From Xanthomonas hydrangeae (GTDB lineage Bacteria; Pseudomonadota; Gammaproteobacteria; Xanthomonadales; Xanthomonadaceae): 64,000 bases of DNA. The notes beneath the pieces are model-generated. The model did not search any database. It was not told the origin of the DNA and saw only the letters and a program-made list of their open reading frames with translations. Shown one piece after another: positions 1 to 9,618 of this stretch. Positions within the stretch are counted from its first letter, which is position 1. Each line of letters starts with the position of its first letter. Both the position numbers and the translations under genes were made by a program. The stretch is from positions 4,278,001 to 4,342,000 of the forward strand of contig LR990730.1 of assembly GCA_905142475.1 (NCBI GenBank). The letters run 5' to 3'.

Positions 1-647
1 ATCAGGATCGAGTCGACTTCGTCGACGATCGCGTAATGCAGATTGCGCTGGTAACGATCGGCGCGCGACAGCGCCATGTTGTCGCGCAGGTAGTCGAAAC
101 CGAATTCGTTGTTGGTGCCGTAGGTGATGTCGCTGCCATAGGCCTCGCGCTTGTCGCTGTGCGGCATGCCCGGATACACCACGCCCACGCTCAGGCCCAG
201 CCAGTTGTACAACTTGCCCATCTGCGCCGCATCGCGGCGCGCCAGGTAGTCGTTGACCGTGACCACGTGCACGCCCTCGCCCTGCAGCGCGTTGAGGTAC
301 ACCGGCAGCGTGGCCACCAGGGTCTTGCCTTCGCCGGTGCGCATCTCGGCGATCTTGCCCAGATGCAACACCATGCCGCCGATCAGCTGCACGTCGTAAT
401 GGCGCATGCCGAGCACGCGGCGGCTGGCCTCGCGGCAGACCGCAAAGGCTTCGGGAAGAATCTTGTCCAGGGACTCGCCGGCGGCAAGTCGCTGCTTGAA
501 CTCCGGGGTCTTGGCTTGCAGCTCGGCGTCGGAGAGCTTCTCGATCGTCGGCTCCAGCGCATTGATCTGGGTGACGAGGCGGGTGAGCTGGCGCAGCTGG
601 CGTTCGTTACGACTGCCAAAGACACGGGTAAGCAGACTGTTGATCAT
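1..647 (-). CDS. secA: Protein translocase subunit SecA, N-terminal part (cut by window edge)
   Basis: ATPase motor of the Sec pathway, which pushes unfolded preproteins through SecYEG at the inner membrane. Reading leftward from the ATG at 647, the product begins [20 protein letters not shown], a typical SecA amino terminus. The frame stays open to base 1, giving about 215 residues, so only the N-terminal part of the first nucleotide-binding domain is in the window. It lies downstream of the M23 peptidase gene in the same direction, with a gap of about 155 bases, an arrangement also found in Pseudomonas (secA, M23 peptidase, DUF721 gene, lpxC). The truncation is a window artefact, not a broken gene. 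Confidence 0.93.
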   Translation of the reverse strand, partial: MINSLLTRVFGSRNERQLRQLTRLVTQINALEPTIEKLSDAELQAKTPEFKQRLAAGESLDKILPEAFAVCREASRRVLGMRHYDVQLIGGMVLHLGKIAEMRTGEGKTLVATLPVYLNALQGEGVHVVTVNDYLARRDAAQMGKLYNWLGLSVGVVYPGMPHSDKREAYGSDITYGTNNEFGFDYLRDNMALSRADRYQRNLHYAIVDEVDSIL

Positions 648-802
648 TGAAGAAACCGGTTGAAAAGGAACGGTTTGACCGACGCCGGTCCCCAGGACCC
701 GGCCGCCGTAAACGAAACAGGGCGCACTGCGCCCTGTCGATGGCAACACCCTATTGTAGCTTGGGGCGGGCCTTCACGAATCAAGCGCCGAGCGCGCCTT
801 CG

Positions 803-1747
803 TCAACCGCGCCCTCGACGTCCTACCGGCGTGTTGGTATCGCCCAGGAACTTGCGCGGATTGACCACCCGCCCGTCCGCCCACACTTCGAAATGCACGT
901 GTGCGCCGGTGGAACGGCCGCTGGAACCGGCCCTGGCCACCTGCTGGCCGGCGCGCACCAGATCGCCCACCTTCACCACCAGCCGCGAGTTATGCGCGTA
1001 GCGGGTCACATAGCCATTGCCGTGGTCCACTTCGACCACGTTGCCATAGCCGCCGCGCACGCCGGCGTAGCTGACCACGCCATCGGCGACCGACATCACC
1101 GGGTCGCCCACGTTGGCGTGAAAATCCACACCCTTGTGGAAGGCCGAACCACCGTCGAACGGATCGGCGCGGCCGCCGAAGCCCGAGGTGATGTAGGTGT
1201 TGCGGATCGGCATCCGCGAGGGCACCGAGTTCTGCTCGAGCTGATGATCGAACATCAACGAGGCAAGCACGTTCAATTGCTGGCCGGAGGCGGAGAACTG
1301 CTGTTCCACTTGCCCTAGCGTCTCCTTGAGCGATTCGACCGGCATGTCGCTGACCGGCTCATCGCCGCCACCGACGCCGACCGGCGCGTCGAAGTCGAAC
1401 TCGCCGTCCTTCAACTTGCCCATTTCGGTCAGCCGCTCGCCCAATGCATTGAGGCGGGTGGCCTGCGCCTGCAGCTCACCCATGCGCGCGGCCAGTGCAT
1501 TGACCTGCGCCTGCGAAGCGCGCTGCGCCTGGGCCAGCTCGACCTGCTGCTGCGCGACCTTGGCCTGCAGCGCGGAATTGGTCACCATGCCGGTGGCGGT
1601 GCTGGCACCGACGCCGATCAACATCCCCAAGCCCAACACCGCGCCGAGGACTACCATCGGTCGATCTGCGGCGAAGCCCTGGAACTGTCGGACCAAACGC
1701 TGGGTCCGGGTTTGCCGAGATTTGATTACAACTTTCTTCAACGCCAT
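803..1747 (-). CDS. M23-family (LytM) peptidase with N-terminal membrane anchor
   Basis: Predicted periplasmic zinc endopeptidase of the M23 family, likely cutting peptidoglycan peptide bridges or activating amidases. The 314-residue product has a basic start (MALKKVVIKSRQTRTQR), one membrane segment at about 31-52, and an Ala/Gln-rich stretch likely to be coiled coil at about 58-110. The C-terminal LytM domain shows HKGVDFHA and HVHFEVW, which hold the zinc ligands, so it should be active rather than a degenerate EnvC-type activator. An in-frame upstream extension to 1801 exists, but the ATG at 1747 starts the conserved protein. That ATG abuts the start of the divergent dciA gene. The substrate is inferred from the family. 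Confidence 0.88.
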   Translation of the reverse strand: MALKKVVIKSRQTRTQRLVRQFQGFAADRPMVVLGAVLGLGMLIGVGASTATGMVTNSALQAKVAQQQVELAQAQRASQAQVNALAARMGELQAQATRLNALGERLTEMGKLKDGEFDFDAPVGVGGGDEPVSDMPVESLKETLGQVEQQFSASGQQLNVLASLMFDHQLEQNSVPSRMPIRNTYITSGFGGRADPFDGGSAFHKGVDFHANVGDPVMSVADGVVSYAGVRGGYGNVVEVDHGNGYVTRYAHNSRLVVKVGDLVRAGQQVARAGSSGRSTGAHVHFEVWADGRVVNPRKFLGDTNTPVGRRGRG

Positions 1748-2194
1748 ATGAGTGTCATGTCCAAGCCCAAGTCCAACGCACGCAACCCTTCCGCTCCACA
1801 ACCGGCCATCGAGGCCGCGTTGGGTGAAAAGGCTGGCGACCCCTTGCGTCGCGCCTTGTGGCTCGATGCGCTGGACCGGCAGTTGCGCCCCCTGTTACCG
1901 CCTCATCTGGCCACCCGTTGCCGGTTGGCCAATGTCCGAGGCGAACAGCTCGTTTTTCTGGTTGATTCACCTGTCTGGCATGCCAAGTTGCGGCTTGCCG
2001 AGACCCAATTGCTGGATGCCGCCCGATCCATCGGACTGAAGGTCACCGCAGTGACCATCAAGACCATCACGACCCCGCTGCATTCCCCAATGCCGCAGAA
2101 CCGTGAACGTCCACGCCCTGTCTCCGAGGCGACGCACAAAGGACTGCGCGATGCCTTGGCCTCCTTGCAGGACGTTCCACCGACCAAGCGGTGA
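1748..2194 (+). CDS. dciA: DUF721 protein, DciA-type replicative helicase loader/operator
   Basis: The DUF721 (DciA) family supports loading or operation of the DnaB helicase in bacteria that lack DnaC/DnaI. The 148-residue product carries the DUF721 core in its middle (about 35-110, including LVDSPVWHAKLRLAETQLL) with a basic, disordered N-terminus and C-terminal tail. The start at 1748 directly touches the ATG of the divergent M23 peptidase gene; a start at 1757 (MSKPKS) is also possible, and neither has a clear Shine-Dalgarno. The neighbourhood of lpxC, M23 peptidase and secA matches that of Pseudomonas dciA. The functional name rests on family and synteny. Confidence 0.8.
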   Translation: MSVMSKPKSNARNPSAPQPAIEAALGEKAGDPLRRALWLDALDRQLRPLLPPHLATRCRLANVRGEQLVFLVDSPVWHAKLRLAETQLLDAARSIGLKVTAVTIKTITTPLHSPMPQNRERPRPVSEATHKGLRDALASLQDVPPTKR

Positions 2195-2353
2195 TGTCCG
2201 TGCCGCCTTTTCGAAACGGCCGCCGGTGCGTGAAAGAATTGCGAAGACCGCACACGACCCGACGCATCCTAGCGGGCATGGGCCACGCAGGAGTTAGAGA
2301 AGCCTTAAATAAACGTTAAGAACGGGCCGGAAATCTTACGGAGTTCACACTTC

Positions 2354-2373
2354 GAATGCCAACTAAGGCATTC
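2354..2373. terminator. Short hairpin between convergent dciA and lpxC
   Basis: Inverted repeat GAATGCC / GGCATTC with a six-base loop lies between the convergent 3' ends of dciA and lpxC. It has no clear T-run on either strand, so a terminator role is plausible but weak. Confidence 0.3.
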
Positions 2374-2380
2374 CCTGACA

Positions 2381-3292
2381 TCAGGCGTAGACGGGACTGG
2401 CGTAAGTGACCGGCGGCTGCACGCTGCCTTCGGGGAAGCTGACCCATTCCCAGGCGGCTTGATCGGCCAGCAGCGCACGCACCAGCTTGTTGTTGAGCGC
2501 GTGGCCGGATTTGAAGCCTTCGTAGGCGCCCAGGATGGCACCGCCGGCAAGATACAGATCGCCGATGGCGTCCAGAATCTTGTGCCGCACGAATTCGTTC
2601 GTGTACCGCAGGCCGTCCTCGTTGAGCACACGGAACTCGTCCAGCACGATGGCGTTGTCCATCGAACCGCCCAGGCCCAGATTGCGCTCGCGCATGTACT
2701 CAAGGTCGCGCATGAAGCCGAAGGTGCGGGCGCGCGAGATTTCCTTGACGTAAGCCGAGGTGGAGAACTCGATTTCCTGGCGCGACTGCTTGGCCGGGAT
2801 CATCGGGTGATTGAATTCGATGGTGAAACCGAGCTTGTAGCCCTCGTACGGCTCGAAGCGCGCGACCTTGTCGCCCTCGCGTACTTCCACCGTGTGCTTG
2901 ATGCGGATGAAGCGCTTGGCCTTGTTCTGCTCGACGATGCCTGCCGACTGCAGCAGGAACACGAACGGGCCGGACGAGCCGTCCATGATCGGCAACTCGG
3001 CCGAGGACAGTTCGACGATGACGTTGTCCACACCCAGGCCGGCCAGTGCCGACATCAGATGCTCCACGGTCTGGATCTTGGCGCCATTGCAGGTCAGACC
3101 GGTGCACAGCGTGGTCTCGGTGACCAGTTCGGCATCGGCGGGGACTTCGACGACAGGTTCCAGGTCCACACGCCGGAACACCACGCCATGATCGACAGGA
3201 GCCGGTCGTAGCGTCATATACACCTTGTCGCCGCTATGCAGGCCGACGCCGGTGGCACGAATGGTGTTTTTGAGGGTGCGTTGCTGGGTCAT
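2381..3292 (-). CDS. lpxC: UDP-3-O-acyl-N-acetylglucosamine deacetylase LpxC
   Basis: Zinc enzyme for the committed step of lipid A synthesis: deacetylation of UDP-3-O-acyl-GlcNAc in the cytoplasm. The 303-residue product has near-standard length and the zinc ligands His78 (TVEHLMSAL), His237 and Asp241 ([10 protein letters not shown]), plus His264 in the active-site region. The start at 3292 (MTQQRTLKN) is preferred over an in-frame upstream ATG at 3313 that would add seven unconserved residues. It is the last gene of the dcw region but is separated from ftsZ by 235 bases containing a hairpin with a T-run, so it probably has its own promoter. Confidence 0.97.
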   Translation of the reverse strand: MTQQRTLKNTIRATGVGLHSGDKVYMTLRPAPVDHGVVFRRVDLEPVVEVPADAELVTETTLCTGLTCNGAKIQTVEHLMSALAGLGVDNVIVELSSAELPIMDGSSGPFVFLLQSAGIVEQNKAKRFIRIKHTVEVREGDKVARFEPYEGYKLGFTIEFNHPMIPAKQSRQEIEFSTSAYVKEISRARTFGFMRDLEYMRERNLGLGGSMDNAIVLDEFRVLNEDGLRYTNEFVRHKILDAIGDLYLAGGAILGAYEGFKSGHALNNKLVRALLADQAAWEWVSFPEGSVQPPVTYASPVYA

Positions 3293-3350
3293 ATGCGAAG
3301 TCTGGATGAACAATGCAGACAGGCGCTGAACCGGCTGTCCAATTGTTGAG

Positions 3351-3356
3351 ATTATC
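3351..3356 (-). promoter_or_regulatory. Candidate -10 box for lpxC
   Basis: On the minus strand this reads GATAAT, one mismatch from TATAAT, about 60 bases upstream of the lpxC start and downstream of the ftsZ terminator. No good -35 hexamer is visible at 16-18 bases, so this is tentative. Confidence 0.3.
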
Positions 3357-3410
3357 CGAATTTTAACAAGTCGCGCGTGACGGCAACTGTAATCGACCGG
3401 TCACGCCACT

Positions 3411-3445
3411 GCAAAAGCTGCCGGATCAACGAGTGGATCCGGCAG
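3411..3445 (-). terminator. Rho-independent terminator downstream of ftsZ
   Basis: Minus-strand stem CTGCCGGATC / GATCCGGCAG with an eight-base loop is followed by CTTTTGC. It sits about 80 bases after the ftsZ stop codon and before lpxC. The 10-bp perfect stem plus short T-run fits an intrinsic terminator or attenuator closing the dcw transcript. A second imperfect hairpin lies between it and ftsZ, at about 3463-3492. Confidence 0.65.
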
Positions 3446-3527
3446 AAAGAGGACATGGCATTGCAACCCCGAAGCGAACCTCGGGGCGTTGCGAGCGGCG
3501 CCACCAAGGTGGCATCGCAGTGAAGCG

Positions 3528-4766
3528 TCAGTCTGCCTGGCGGCGCAGGAACGCCGGGATATCCAGGTAGTCGTTGGGCAGGTCTGCGGCCGGCGCAGCC
3601 GAACCGCCGCCGTTGTTGCTGCCGCTGCCGACCGAGTCGCTGCTCGGACGACGCAGGCCAAGGCCCATGCTGCCGCCAACGGCCTTGGACACCGCATCGC
3701 CGCCGCTGGTGTCGAAATCGCCGAACTCCGGCTGGCCGGTGGTGGCGTTGCGCACCAGCTTGATCGGCGCGCGCTGGTCCGGACGCTGGGTCTGACGTGC
3801 AACCGCACGGTTCAGGCCAGTGGCGACCACGGTGACGCGCACTTCGTCCTGCATGTCCGGGTCGAGCACGGTGCCGACGACCACGGTGGCATCTTCCGAC
3901 GCGAACGCCTCGATGGTGCGTCCGATCTCGTCGAACTCGGCCATGGTGAAGTCCGGGCCGGCGGTGATGTTGACCAGGATACCGTTGGCGCCGGCCAGGT
4001 TGACGTCGTCCAGCAGCGGGTTCTGGATGGCGGCTTCGGCGGCGGCCTGCGCGCGATCGTCGCCGCGTGCCGAACCGGTACCCATCATGGCCAGGCCCAT
4101 TTCCGACATCACGGTGCGCACGTCGGCGAAGTCGACGTTGATCAGACCCGGACGCACGATCAGATCGGCGATGCCCTGCACGGCGCCCTGCAGCACGTCG
4201 TTGGCAGCGCGGAAGGCCTGAATCATGGTGGCGTTGCGGCCGAGCACGGTGATCAGCTTTTCGTTGGGAATGGTGATCAGCGAATCGCAATGCTGGCTCA
4301 GTTCCTCGATGCCCTTCAGCGCGACCTGCATGCGGCGACGGCCTTCGAACGGGAACGGTTTGGTGACCACGGCCACGGTCAGGATGCCCATTTCCTTGGC
4401 CAGCTGTGCCACCACCGGCGCCGCGCCGGTGCCGGTGCCGCCGCCCATGCCGGCGGTGATGAACACCATGTCCGCACCCTGCAGTGCGTCCATGATGCGC
4501 TCGCGATCTTCCAGCGCGGCCTGACGGCCGACTTCCGGATTGGCGCCTGCGCCCAGGCCCTTGGTCACGTTGGTGCCAAGCTGCAGCTGCAACTTGGCGC
4601 CGCAATTCTTGATGGCCTGCGAGTCGGTGTTGGCGGTGATGAATTCCACGCCATCGACATTGGTGTTGACCATGTGTGCAACCGCGTTACCGCCGCCGCC
4701 GCCCACGCCAACGACCTTGATGACCGCGTTGGGAGCCATTTTTTCAATCAGTTCGAAATGTGCCAT
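3528..4766 (-). CDS. ftsZ: Cell division GTPase FtsZ
   Basis: Tubulin-like GTPase that polymerises into the Z ring. The 412-residue product has the GTP-binding signature GGGTGTG at 108-114, the T7 synergy loop NVDFADVR at 210-217 with the catalytic acidic residues, a Gly/Ser/Asn-rich linker (about 360-395), and a C-terminal [12 protein letters not shown] peptide that binds FtsA and other partners. The ATG at 4766 is preferred, although the frame extends to 4949, because it follows an AGAGGA Shine-Dalgarno and the extension crosses repeat DNA. It is separated from ftsA by 293 bases, unlike the overlapping genes upstream, so additional promoters are likely there. Confidence 0.98.
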   Translation of the reverse strand: MAHFELIEKMAPNAVIKVVGVGGGGGNAVAHMVNTNVDGVEFITANTDSQAIKNCGAKLQLQLGTNVTKGLGAGANPEVGRQAALEDRERIMDALQGADMVFITAGMGGGTGTGAAPVVAQLAKEMGILTVAVVTKPFPFEGRRRMQVALKGIEELSQHCDSLITIPNEKLITVLGRNATMIQAFRAANDVLQGAVQGIADLIVRPGLINVDFADVRTVMSEMGLAMMGTGSARGDDRAQAAAEAAIQNPLLDDVNLAGANGILVNITAGPDFTMAEFDEIGRTIEAFASEDATVVVGTVLDPDMQDEVRVTVVATGLNRAVARQTQRPDQRAPIKLVRNATTGQPEFGDFDTSGGDAVSKAVGGSMGLGLRRPSSDSVGSGSNNGGGSAAPAADLPNDYLDIPAFLRRQAD

Positions 4767-5059
4767 GTCAGTGTCCTCTTGAGCCGGGATCGGGGAGTGG
4801 GGATTGGGATTCGCAAAAGCGAGGGTCCCTGCCCACTCCGCATCACGGCGAGTGTTGTTGTTTGAAAGTCGGGATTCGTGTGCGGGACCGTAGATGCGCT
4901 GTTGCGCTCTACGACTCACCTCACCTACTCCTCGACGCAATGCCTGCAAAAAAGCTTACCGCCTACCCGCTCGCCGCTCTCTACTTAATCCTTGCTGCCA
5001 CTCTGCTTTTTTCTTTCGCTCTTACCAATCCCAAATCCCGAATTCCAAATCCCGGCTCC
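4767..5059. other. 293-base ftsA-ftsZ intergenic region
   Basis: This is the longest gap inside the dcw cluster. It contains GGGATTC-type heptamers facing ftsZ (4785-4813) and inverted heptamer copies facing ftsA (5026-5055), with a less repetitive core. No conserved ORF is visible. It probably includes ftsZ-proximal promoter activity, but I could not pick a convincing -35/-10 pair. Confidence 0.6.
4785..5055. repeat. Heptamer-bracketed element (ftsA-ftsZ copy)
   Basis: The left arm has GGGATCGGGG...GGGATTC-type units and the right arm has the inverted form (AATCCC, AAATCCCG, AATTCC). This is the longest (271 bp) and most diverged member of the family seen in this window. The arms could pair as a long imperfect stem. 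Confidence 0.55.
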
Positions 5060-6295
5060 TCAGAATTCGCCGCGATACCAGTTCTTCAATTTCTTGAACA
5101 AACTCCCGGCACGTCCGGTCGGGATCGACGGGCGGCGCGGGTGTTCGATCTGGCTACCCATCAGCAACAGGCCCACGCCGGAAGCGTGCACCGGGTTGCC
5201 GACGACTTCGCCCAGGCCGGTGACGTGCTGGGGAATGCCCACGCGCACCGGCATCTGCAGCATTTCTTCGGCCAGCTCGACCACGCCTTCCATCTTCGAC
5301 GCGCCACCGGTGAGCACCATGCCGGCGCGCACCATCTCCTCGAAACCGGAGCGGCGCAATTCGGCCTGCACCATTTCGAAAATTTCTTCGTAACGACCCT
5401 GCACGGCCTGCGCGAGCGCGTGCCGCGGCATGCGACGCGGCGGGCGATCGCCGACCGACGGCACCTGGATGCTTTCTTCGGCGGTGGCCAGCTGCGCCAG
5501 CGCGCAGGCGTAGCGCACCTTGATCTGCTCGGCTTCCGGGGTCGGCGTGCGCAGCATGTGCGCGATGTCGTTGGTGACGTGGTCGCCGGCGATCGGCAGC
5601 GAGGCGGTGTGGCAGATCGCGCCCTGCACGTAGACGGCCAGGTCGGTGGTGCCGGCACCGATATCCACCAGCACCACGCCCAGTTCACGCTCGTCGGCGG
5701 TCAATACCGCCACCGACGATGCGAGCGAGGACAGCACCAGATCGTCGACCTGCAAGCCGCACTTCTGCACGCACTTGGTGATGTTGGCCGCGGCCGACTG
5801 CGCGCACACCACCAGATGCGCGTGCACCTCCAGGCGCACGCCGGTCATGCCGACCGGATTGCGGATGCCTTCCTGCGAATCGTCCAGCACGTATTCGCGC
5901 GGAATCGCATGCAGGATGCGCTGGTCGGCAGGAATGGCCACGGCCTTGGCCGCATCCAGCACGCGCTCCAGATCGCTCCAGGTCACTTCGCCATCGCGGA
6001 TCGGCACGATGCCGGGCGAGTTCTTGCACTGCACGTGGTTGCCGGAAATCGATGCGTACACCGAGCGGATTTCGCAGCCGGCCATCAGCTCGGCCTCTTC
6101 CACCGCGCGCTGGATCGACTGCACGGTGGATTCGATGTCCACCACCACGCCGCGCTTGAGGCCGCGCGATTCATGCGAACCGATGCCGATCACTTCGATC
6201 GGATTGCCGGGCGAGTACTCGCCGACCAGCGCGACGACCTTGGAGGTGCCGATGTCCAGTCCAACGATGAGGGATTTGTCGCCTTTGCGGTTCAT
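5060..6295 (-). CDS. ftsA: Cell division protein FtsA
   Basis: Actin-like ATPase that tethers FtsZ filaments to the inner membrane and recruits later divisome proteins. The 411 residues begin MNRKGDKSLIVGLDIGTSKV, with the actin-fold phosphate-1 motif LDIGTSKVVALVGE at about 13-26. Phosphate-2 (VLVDIGAGTTDLAVY) is near 203-217 and the adenosine motif LTGGASKMEG near 335. The C-terminal RAGSLFKKLKNWYRGEF is the amphipathic membrane-targeting helix. The start codon overlaps the ftsQ stop as ATGA, implying coupling. Length is close to the E. coli protein (420). Confidence 0.97.
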   Translation of the reverse strand: MNRKGDKSLIVGLDIGTSKVVALVGEYSPGNPIEVIGIGSHESRGLKRGVVVDIESTVQSIQRAVEEAELMAGCEIRSVYASISGNHVQCKNSPGIVPIRDGEVTWSDLERVLDAAKAVAIPADQRILHAIPREYVLDDSQEGIRNPVGMTGVRLEVHAHLVVCAQSAAANITKCVQKCGLQVDDLVLSSLASSVAVLTADERELGVVLVDIGAGTTDLAVYVQGAICHTASLPIAGDHVTNDIAHMLRTPTPEAEQIKVRYACALAQLATAEESIQVPSVGDRPPRRMPRHALAQAVQGRYEEIFEMVQAELRRSGFEEMVRAGMVLTGGASKMEGVVELAEEMLQMPVRVGIPQHVTGLGEVVGNPVHASGVGLLLMGSQIEHPRRPSIPTGRAGSLFKKLKNWYRGEF

Positions 6296-7128
6296 GTCTT
6301 AAAGCCGGGAATAGGGAATAGCGAATGGGGAATGGTCAACAGCGGTGCACGGATACGAGGAGAATTGAGGACAAGTGCGTGAGGCGCAGCGGGCGACGCC
6401 GGCTTGGGTTTCTTATCCATTCCCGATTCCCCACTCTCCATTCGCCGTTCGACCGTGAAGCCGTTGGTGTAGCGCAGGTCGGCGCGGGCGATCGGGCGTT
6501 GCGGGTCGGCCAGTTGCGGCAGCACGCGGGCGAAGCGTTGCAGGCGCGCGCGCGCATCGTCGCGGCCGATCACGATCTGCACGCCGTTGCTCAAGCCCAA
6601 CGACCAGCTGCCGCGCGCGTCCATTTCCAGACGCTCCACGTCCAGCCCGGTCGGCGCGAACAGCGCGCGCGACTCGTTGTAGAGCGCCACCACATCCTGG
6701 GTCTTGCTGTCCGGGCCACCGAGTTGCGGCAACTTGAAATCCTTCAACAACGGCGGGGTGCGGAACAGCCGGCCCTGCTCGGACAACATGCGGTCGGCGC
6801 CCCAGCGCGCGAACGGTTTGTGCTCGGTGACGTGCACTTCCAGCACGTCCGGCCAACGCTTGCGCACCTGCGCACTTTCCACCCACGGCAAGCGCGCGAT
6901 GGCGTCCTGCGCGTTCTGCAACTTCACCGCGAAAAAGCCCGAGCGCGCATACGGCAACACCACCGCACGCAACTCTTCAGCCGGCACCCGCTTGAAATCG
7001 CCCGACACCCGCAACCGCGCCAACGGCCAACGCTCGGCGCCGACCCAACCATTGAGCACGGCCACCACCGGCAACGCGACCAGCGCCACCGCGAGCACCC
7101 ACGCCAGGATGCGCAGGGTGGCGTTCAT
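6292..7128 (-). CDS. ftsQ: Cell division protein FtsQ
   Basis: Bitopic inner-membrane divisome protein linking cytoplasmic and periplasmic division factors (partner of FtsB/FtsL). The 278-residue product has a membrane segment at about 7-26 (ILAWVLAVALVALPVVAVLN), then a POTRA-like domain starting LARLRVSGDFKRV, and the FtsQ beta domain to about 225. The last 45-50 residues (from about MESGESGMDKK to PHSLFPIPGFKT) are encoded by a heptamer-bracketed repeat and are not expected to be conserved. It overlaps ftsA by four bases and is separated from ddl by a 106-base repeat-filled gap. Confidence 0.95.
   Translation of the reverse strand: MNATLRILAWVLAVALVALPVVAVLNGWVGAERWPLARLRVSGDFKRVPAEELRAVVLPYARSGFFAVKLQNAQDAIARLPWVESAQVRKRWPDVLEVHVTEHKPFARWGADRMLSEQGRLFRTPPLLKDFKLPQLGGPDSKTQDVVALYNESRALFAPTGLDVERLEMDARGSWSLGLSNGVQIVIGRDDARARLQRFARVLPQLADPQRPIARADLRYTNGFTVERRMESGESGMDKKPKPASPAAPHALVLNSPRIRAPLLTIPHSLFPIPGFKT
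6305..6445. repeat. Heptamer-bracketed element inside the ftsQ 3' coding end
   Basis: GGGAATAGGGAATA-type units at 6307-6334 face inverted ATTCCCGATTCCCC units at about 6419-6445, around a core of about 85 bases. The element lies wholly in the ftsQ reading frame and encodes its unusual C-terminal tail. Confidence 0.7.
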
Positions 7129-7144
7129 GGGCGCGCTCCGCGCG

Positions 7145-7231
7145 CGGGAATGGGGAATCGGGAATAGGCAATCGCAACGGCAACAGCGCAGCCGCTGTTA
7201 TCGATTCCCGATTCCCGATTCCCGATTCCCG
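7145..7231. repeat. Heptamer-bracketed element between ddl and ftsQ
   Basis: GGGAATGGGGAATCGGGAAT-like units (7146-7168) are inverted relative to four GATTCCC units (7203-7231). The core contains CAACAGCGCAGCCGCTGTT, itself a near-palindrome. It fills the gap between the ddl stop and the ftsQ start. Confidence 0.75.
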
Positions 7232-7234
7232 TCA

Positions 7235-8188
7235 TCACAGCGTCTGCTCCAGCACGCGCCAGACCAGTTCTTCGAAATCGATGCCGAGCTGGCGCGCGGC
7301 CTTGGGCACCAGCGAGTGGCTGGTCATGCCCGGGGCGGTGTTCACTTCGAGCAGATACAACTGGCCGCTGCGATCGCGCATCACGTCCACGCGTCCCCAG
7401 CCACGCGCACCGGCGGCGCGGAAGGCATCGAGTGCGAGCTGGCGCAGTTGCGTTTCGGCATCGCCGTCCAGGCCCGGGCACAGGTACTGGGTGTCGTCGG
7501 CCAGGTACTTGGCGTTGTAGTCGTACCACTGGCCCTTGGGCACGATGCGGATCGACGGCAACGCCACCTCGCCGAGCACGGCCACGGTGAGTTCGTCGCC
7601 TTCGATCAGCTGCTCCATCAGCAGCGCGCCGTCGTAGCGCGCCGCCAGCACCACCGCCTCTTCGAGCTGGGCCTGGTCGAACACGCGGCTGATGCCGACG
7701 CTGGAGCCTTCGTTGGCCGGCTTGACGATGACCGGCAAGCCGATCTGCCGTGCGGCGGCCTGGATGTGATCGGCACTGGCGCCGGCAGCCAGGCGCGCAT
7801 AGCGCGGCGTGGACAGGCCCAGCGACAGCCACACCTGCTTGGTGCGGATCTTGTCCATGCTCAGCGCCGAGCCGAGCACGTTGGAGCCGGTGTACGGCAC
7901 CTTGAAGGCTTCCATCAGGCCTTGCACGATGCCGTCTTCGCCGCCACCGTTATGGCCGTGCAGCACATTGAAGACGCGATCGAAACGCTGCTCGACCAGG
8001 GCCTGCGCCAATGCGGGGATGCCGTCGACCGGCTGTGCGTCGACACCGCGCGCGCGCAATGCGTCGAGTACGTTGCCGCCGGAATTCAACGACACTTCGC
8101 GCTCGGACGAGGTACCGCCGAGCAGCACGGCGACGCGGCCGAACGCGGCCGGATCGCTGATGCGTGCGCTTGAGATCACCGCGCTCAT
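7235..8188 (-). CDS. ddlB: D-alanine--D-alanine ligase
   Basis: ATP-grasp ligase making the D-Ala-D-Ala dipeptide for peptidoglycan precursors. The 317-residue product starts [34 protein letters not shown] and shows the N-terminal ligase motif [14 protein letters not shown]. It also has the [15 protein letters not shown] phosphate-binding loop and the C-terminal [17 protein letters not shown] metal and D-Ala site. The ATG at 8188 overlaps the murC stop by four bases. Position between murC and ftsQ matches ddlB of other proteobacterial dcw clusters; a second ddl elsewhere in the genome cannot be excluded. Confidence 0.96.
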   Translation of the reverse strand: MSAVISSARISDPAAFGRVAVLLGGTSSEREVSLNSGGNVLDALRARGVDAQPVDGIPALAQALVEQRFDRVFNVLHGHNGGGEDGIVQGLMEAFKVPYTGSNVLGSALSMDKIRTKQVWLSLGLSTPRYARLAAGASADHIQAAARQIGLPVIVKPANEGSSVGISRVFDQAQLEEAVVLAARYDGALLMEQLIEGDELTVAVLGEVALPSIRIVPKGQWYDYNAKYLADDTQYLCPGLDGDAETQLRQLALDAFRAAGARGWGRVDVMRDRSGQLYLLEVNTAPGMTSHSLVPKAARQLGIDFEELVWRVLEQTL

Positions 8189-9618
8189 GCGCTCGCTCCG
8201 GTAAAGCCATTGTTGATGATGTGCTGTGCGACATAACCGATATCGCCGGCACCCATCATCAGCAACAGATCGCCGTCCTGCAGCACGTCCGGCAACACTT
8301 CGGCCAGGCCGGAAATCTGGCCCACCACCACCGGCTCGCTGCGGCCGCGCGCACGGATCGCACGCGCCAAGGCACGCGAATCGGCGCCCGGAATCGGCAC
8401 TTCGCCGGCCGGATAGACCTCGCTCAGCACCAGCGCATCGACGGTGCTCAGCACCGCGGCGAACGCGTCGAACTGATCGCGGGTACGGCTGTAGCGATGC
8501 GGCTGGAAGGCCACGACCAGACGCTTGTCGGGCCAGCCACCGCGGGCGGCAGCGAATACCGCCTCCAGCTCACGCGGATGGTGGCCGTAATCGTCGACCA
8601 CGCGCACGCGCGCACCGGTGCTGGTGGTGACTTCGCCCAGGTCGTTGAAGCGACGGCCGATGCCGGCGAAGTTTTCCAGCGCACGCGCAATGGTCTCCGG
8701 CGCCACGCCCAGCTGCCAGCCGATCGCGGCAGCGGCCAGTGCGTTAAGCACGTTGTGACGGCCCGGCAAGGCCAGCGTCACCGGCGTGGTGGTGCCCTCG
8801 GGCAGCCGCAGGGTGAAGCGCATGCGCGGGCCGTCCTGCACCACGTCTTCGGCGCGCACGTCGGCGTTCTCGCTCATGCCGTAGCTCATCACGTGGCGCG
8901 GCGTCTTGCCGGCCAGCGCGGCCACTTCCGGGTCGTCGATGCACAGCAACGCCAGGCCGTAGAACGGCAGGCGCTGCAGGAACTCAGCGAATGCCGCCTG
9001 GATGCGTGCGAAATCGTTGCCGTAGTTTTCCAGGTGATCCGCATCAATGTTGGTGATCACCGCCATCAGCGGATTCAGGCGCAGGAAGCTGCCATCGCTC
9101 TCGTCAGCCTCGGCCACCAGCCACTGGCCGCCGCCGAGCTTGGCGTTGGCGCCGGCAGCCAGCAACTGCCCGCCGATGACGAAGGTCGGATCCAGCCCGC
9201 CTTCGCTCAGTACCGCCGCCGCCAGGCTGGTGGTGGTGGTCTTGCCATGCGTGCCGGCCACCGCAATGCCGCGACGGAAACGCATCAGCTCGGCCAGCAT
9301 CGCCGCACGCGGCATGATCGGAATGCGCTGGCTGCGCGCTTCCATCAGCTCGGGGTTGTCTTCGCGGATCGCGCTGGACACCACCACGCAATCGGTGCCG
9401 AGCACATTGGCCGCCGAATGCCCGCGCATCACCCGCGCACCCAGCTTGGCCAGCCGACGCGTGGCCGCGTTATCGGAGTTGTCGGAGCCGGAGACTTCAT
9501 AGCCCAGCGTCAGCATCACCTCGGCAATGCCGCTCATGCCGGTGCCGCCGATCCCGACGAAATGCACGCGCGGAAACGCACGCACCAGATCGCCGCTGTC
9601 CTGCAGGCGGCGGATCAC
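8185..9618 (-). CDS. murC: UDP-N-acetylmuramate--L-alanine ligase MurC
   Basis: Adds L-Ala to UDP-MurNAc, the first amino acid of the stem peptide. The 477-residue product has the Mur ligase N-terminal Rossmann motif [17 protein letters not shown] (about 18-34), the ATP-binding loop GTHGKTTTT at 122-130, and the central and C-terminal ligase domains ([20 protein letters not shown]). Its start overlaps the murG stop and its stop overlaps the ddl start, each by four bases, so the three genes are tightly coupled. Confidence 0.97.
   Translation of the reverse strand: MIRRLQDSGDLVRAFPRVHFVGIGGTGMSGIAEVMLTLGYEVSGSDNSDNAATRRLAKLGARVMRGHSAANVLGTDCVVVSSAIREDNPELMEARSQRIPIMPRAAMLAELMRFRRGIAVAGTHGKTTTTSLAAAVLSEGGLDPTFVIGGQLLAAGANAKLGGGQWLVAEADESDGSFLRLNPLMAVITNIDADHLENYGNDFARIQAAFAEFLQRLPFYGLALLCIDDPEVAALAGKTPRHVMSYGMSENADVRAEDVVQDGPRMRFTLRLPEGTTTPVTLALPGRHNVLNALAAAAIGWQLGVAPETIARALENFAGIGRRFNDLGEVTTSTGARVRVVDDYGHHPRELEAVFAAARGGWPDKRLVVAFQPHRYSRTRDQFDAFAAVLSTVDALVLSEVYPAGEVPIPGADSRALARAIRARGRSEPVVVGQISGLAEVLPDVLQDGDLLLMMGAGDIGYVAQHIINNGFTGASA

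Noticed and set aside
3352..4605. 417-codon minus-strand frame through the lpxC-ftsZ gap and ftsZ
   Set aside because: It is a frame-shifted shadow of ftsZ, Arg/Gly-rich with no domain; the true frame carries GGGTGTG and the C-terminal peptide.
3489..4865. 458-codon plus-strand frame opposite ftsZ
   Set aside because: Antisense shadow in GC-rich DNA; His/Gly-rich and unlike any family.
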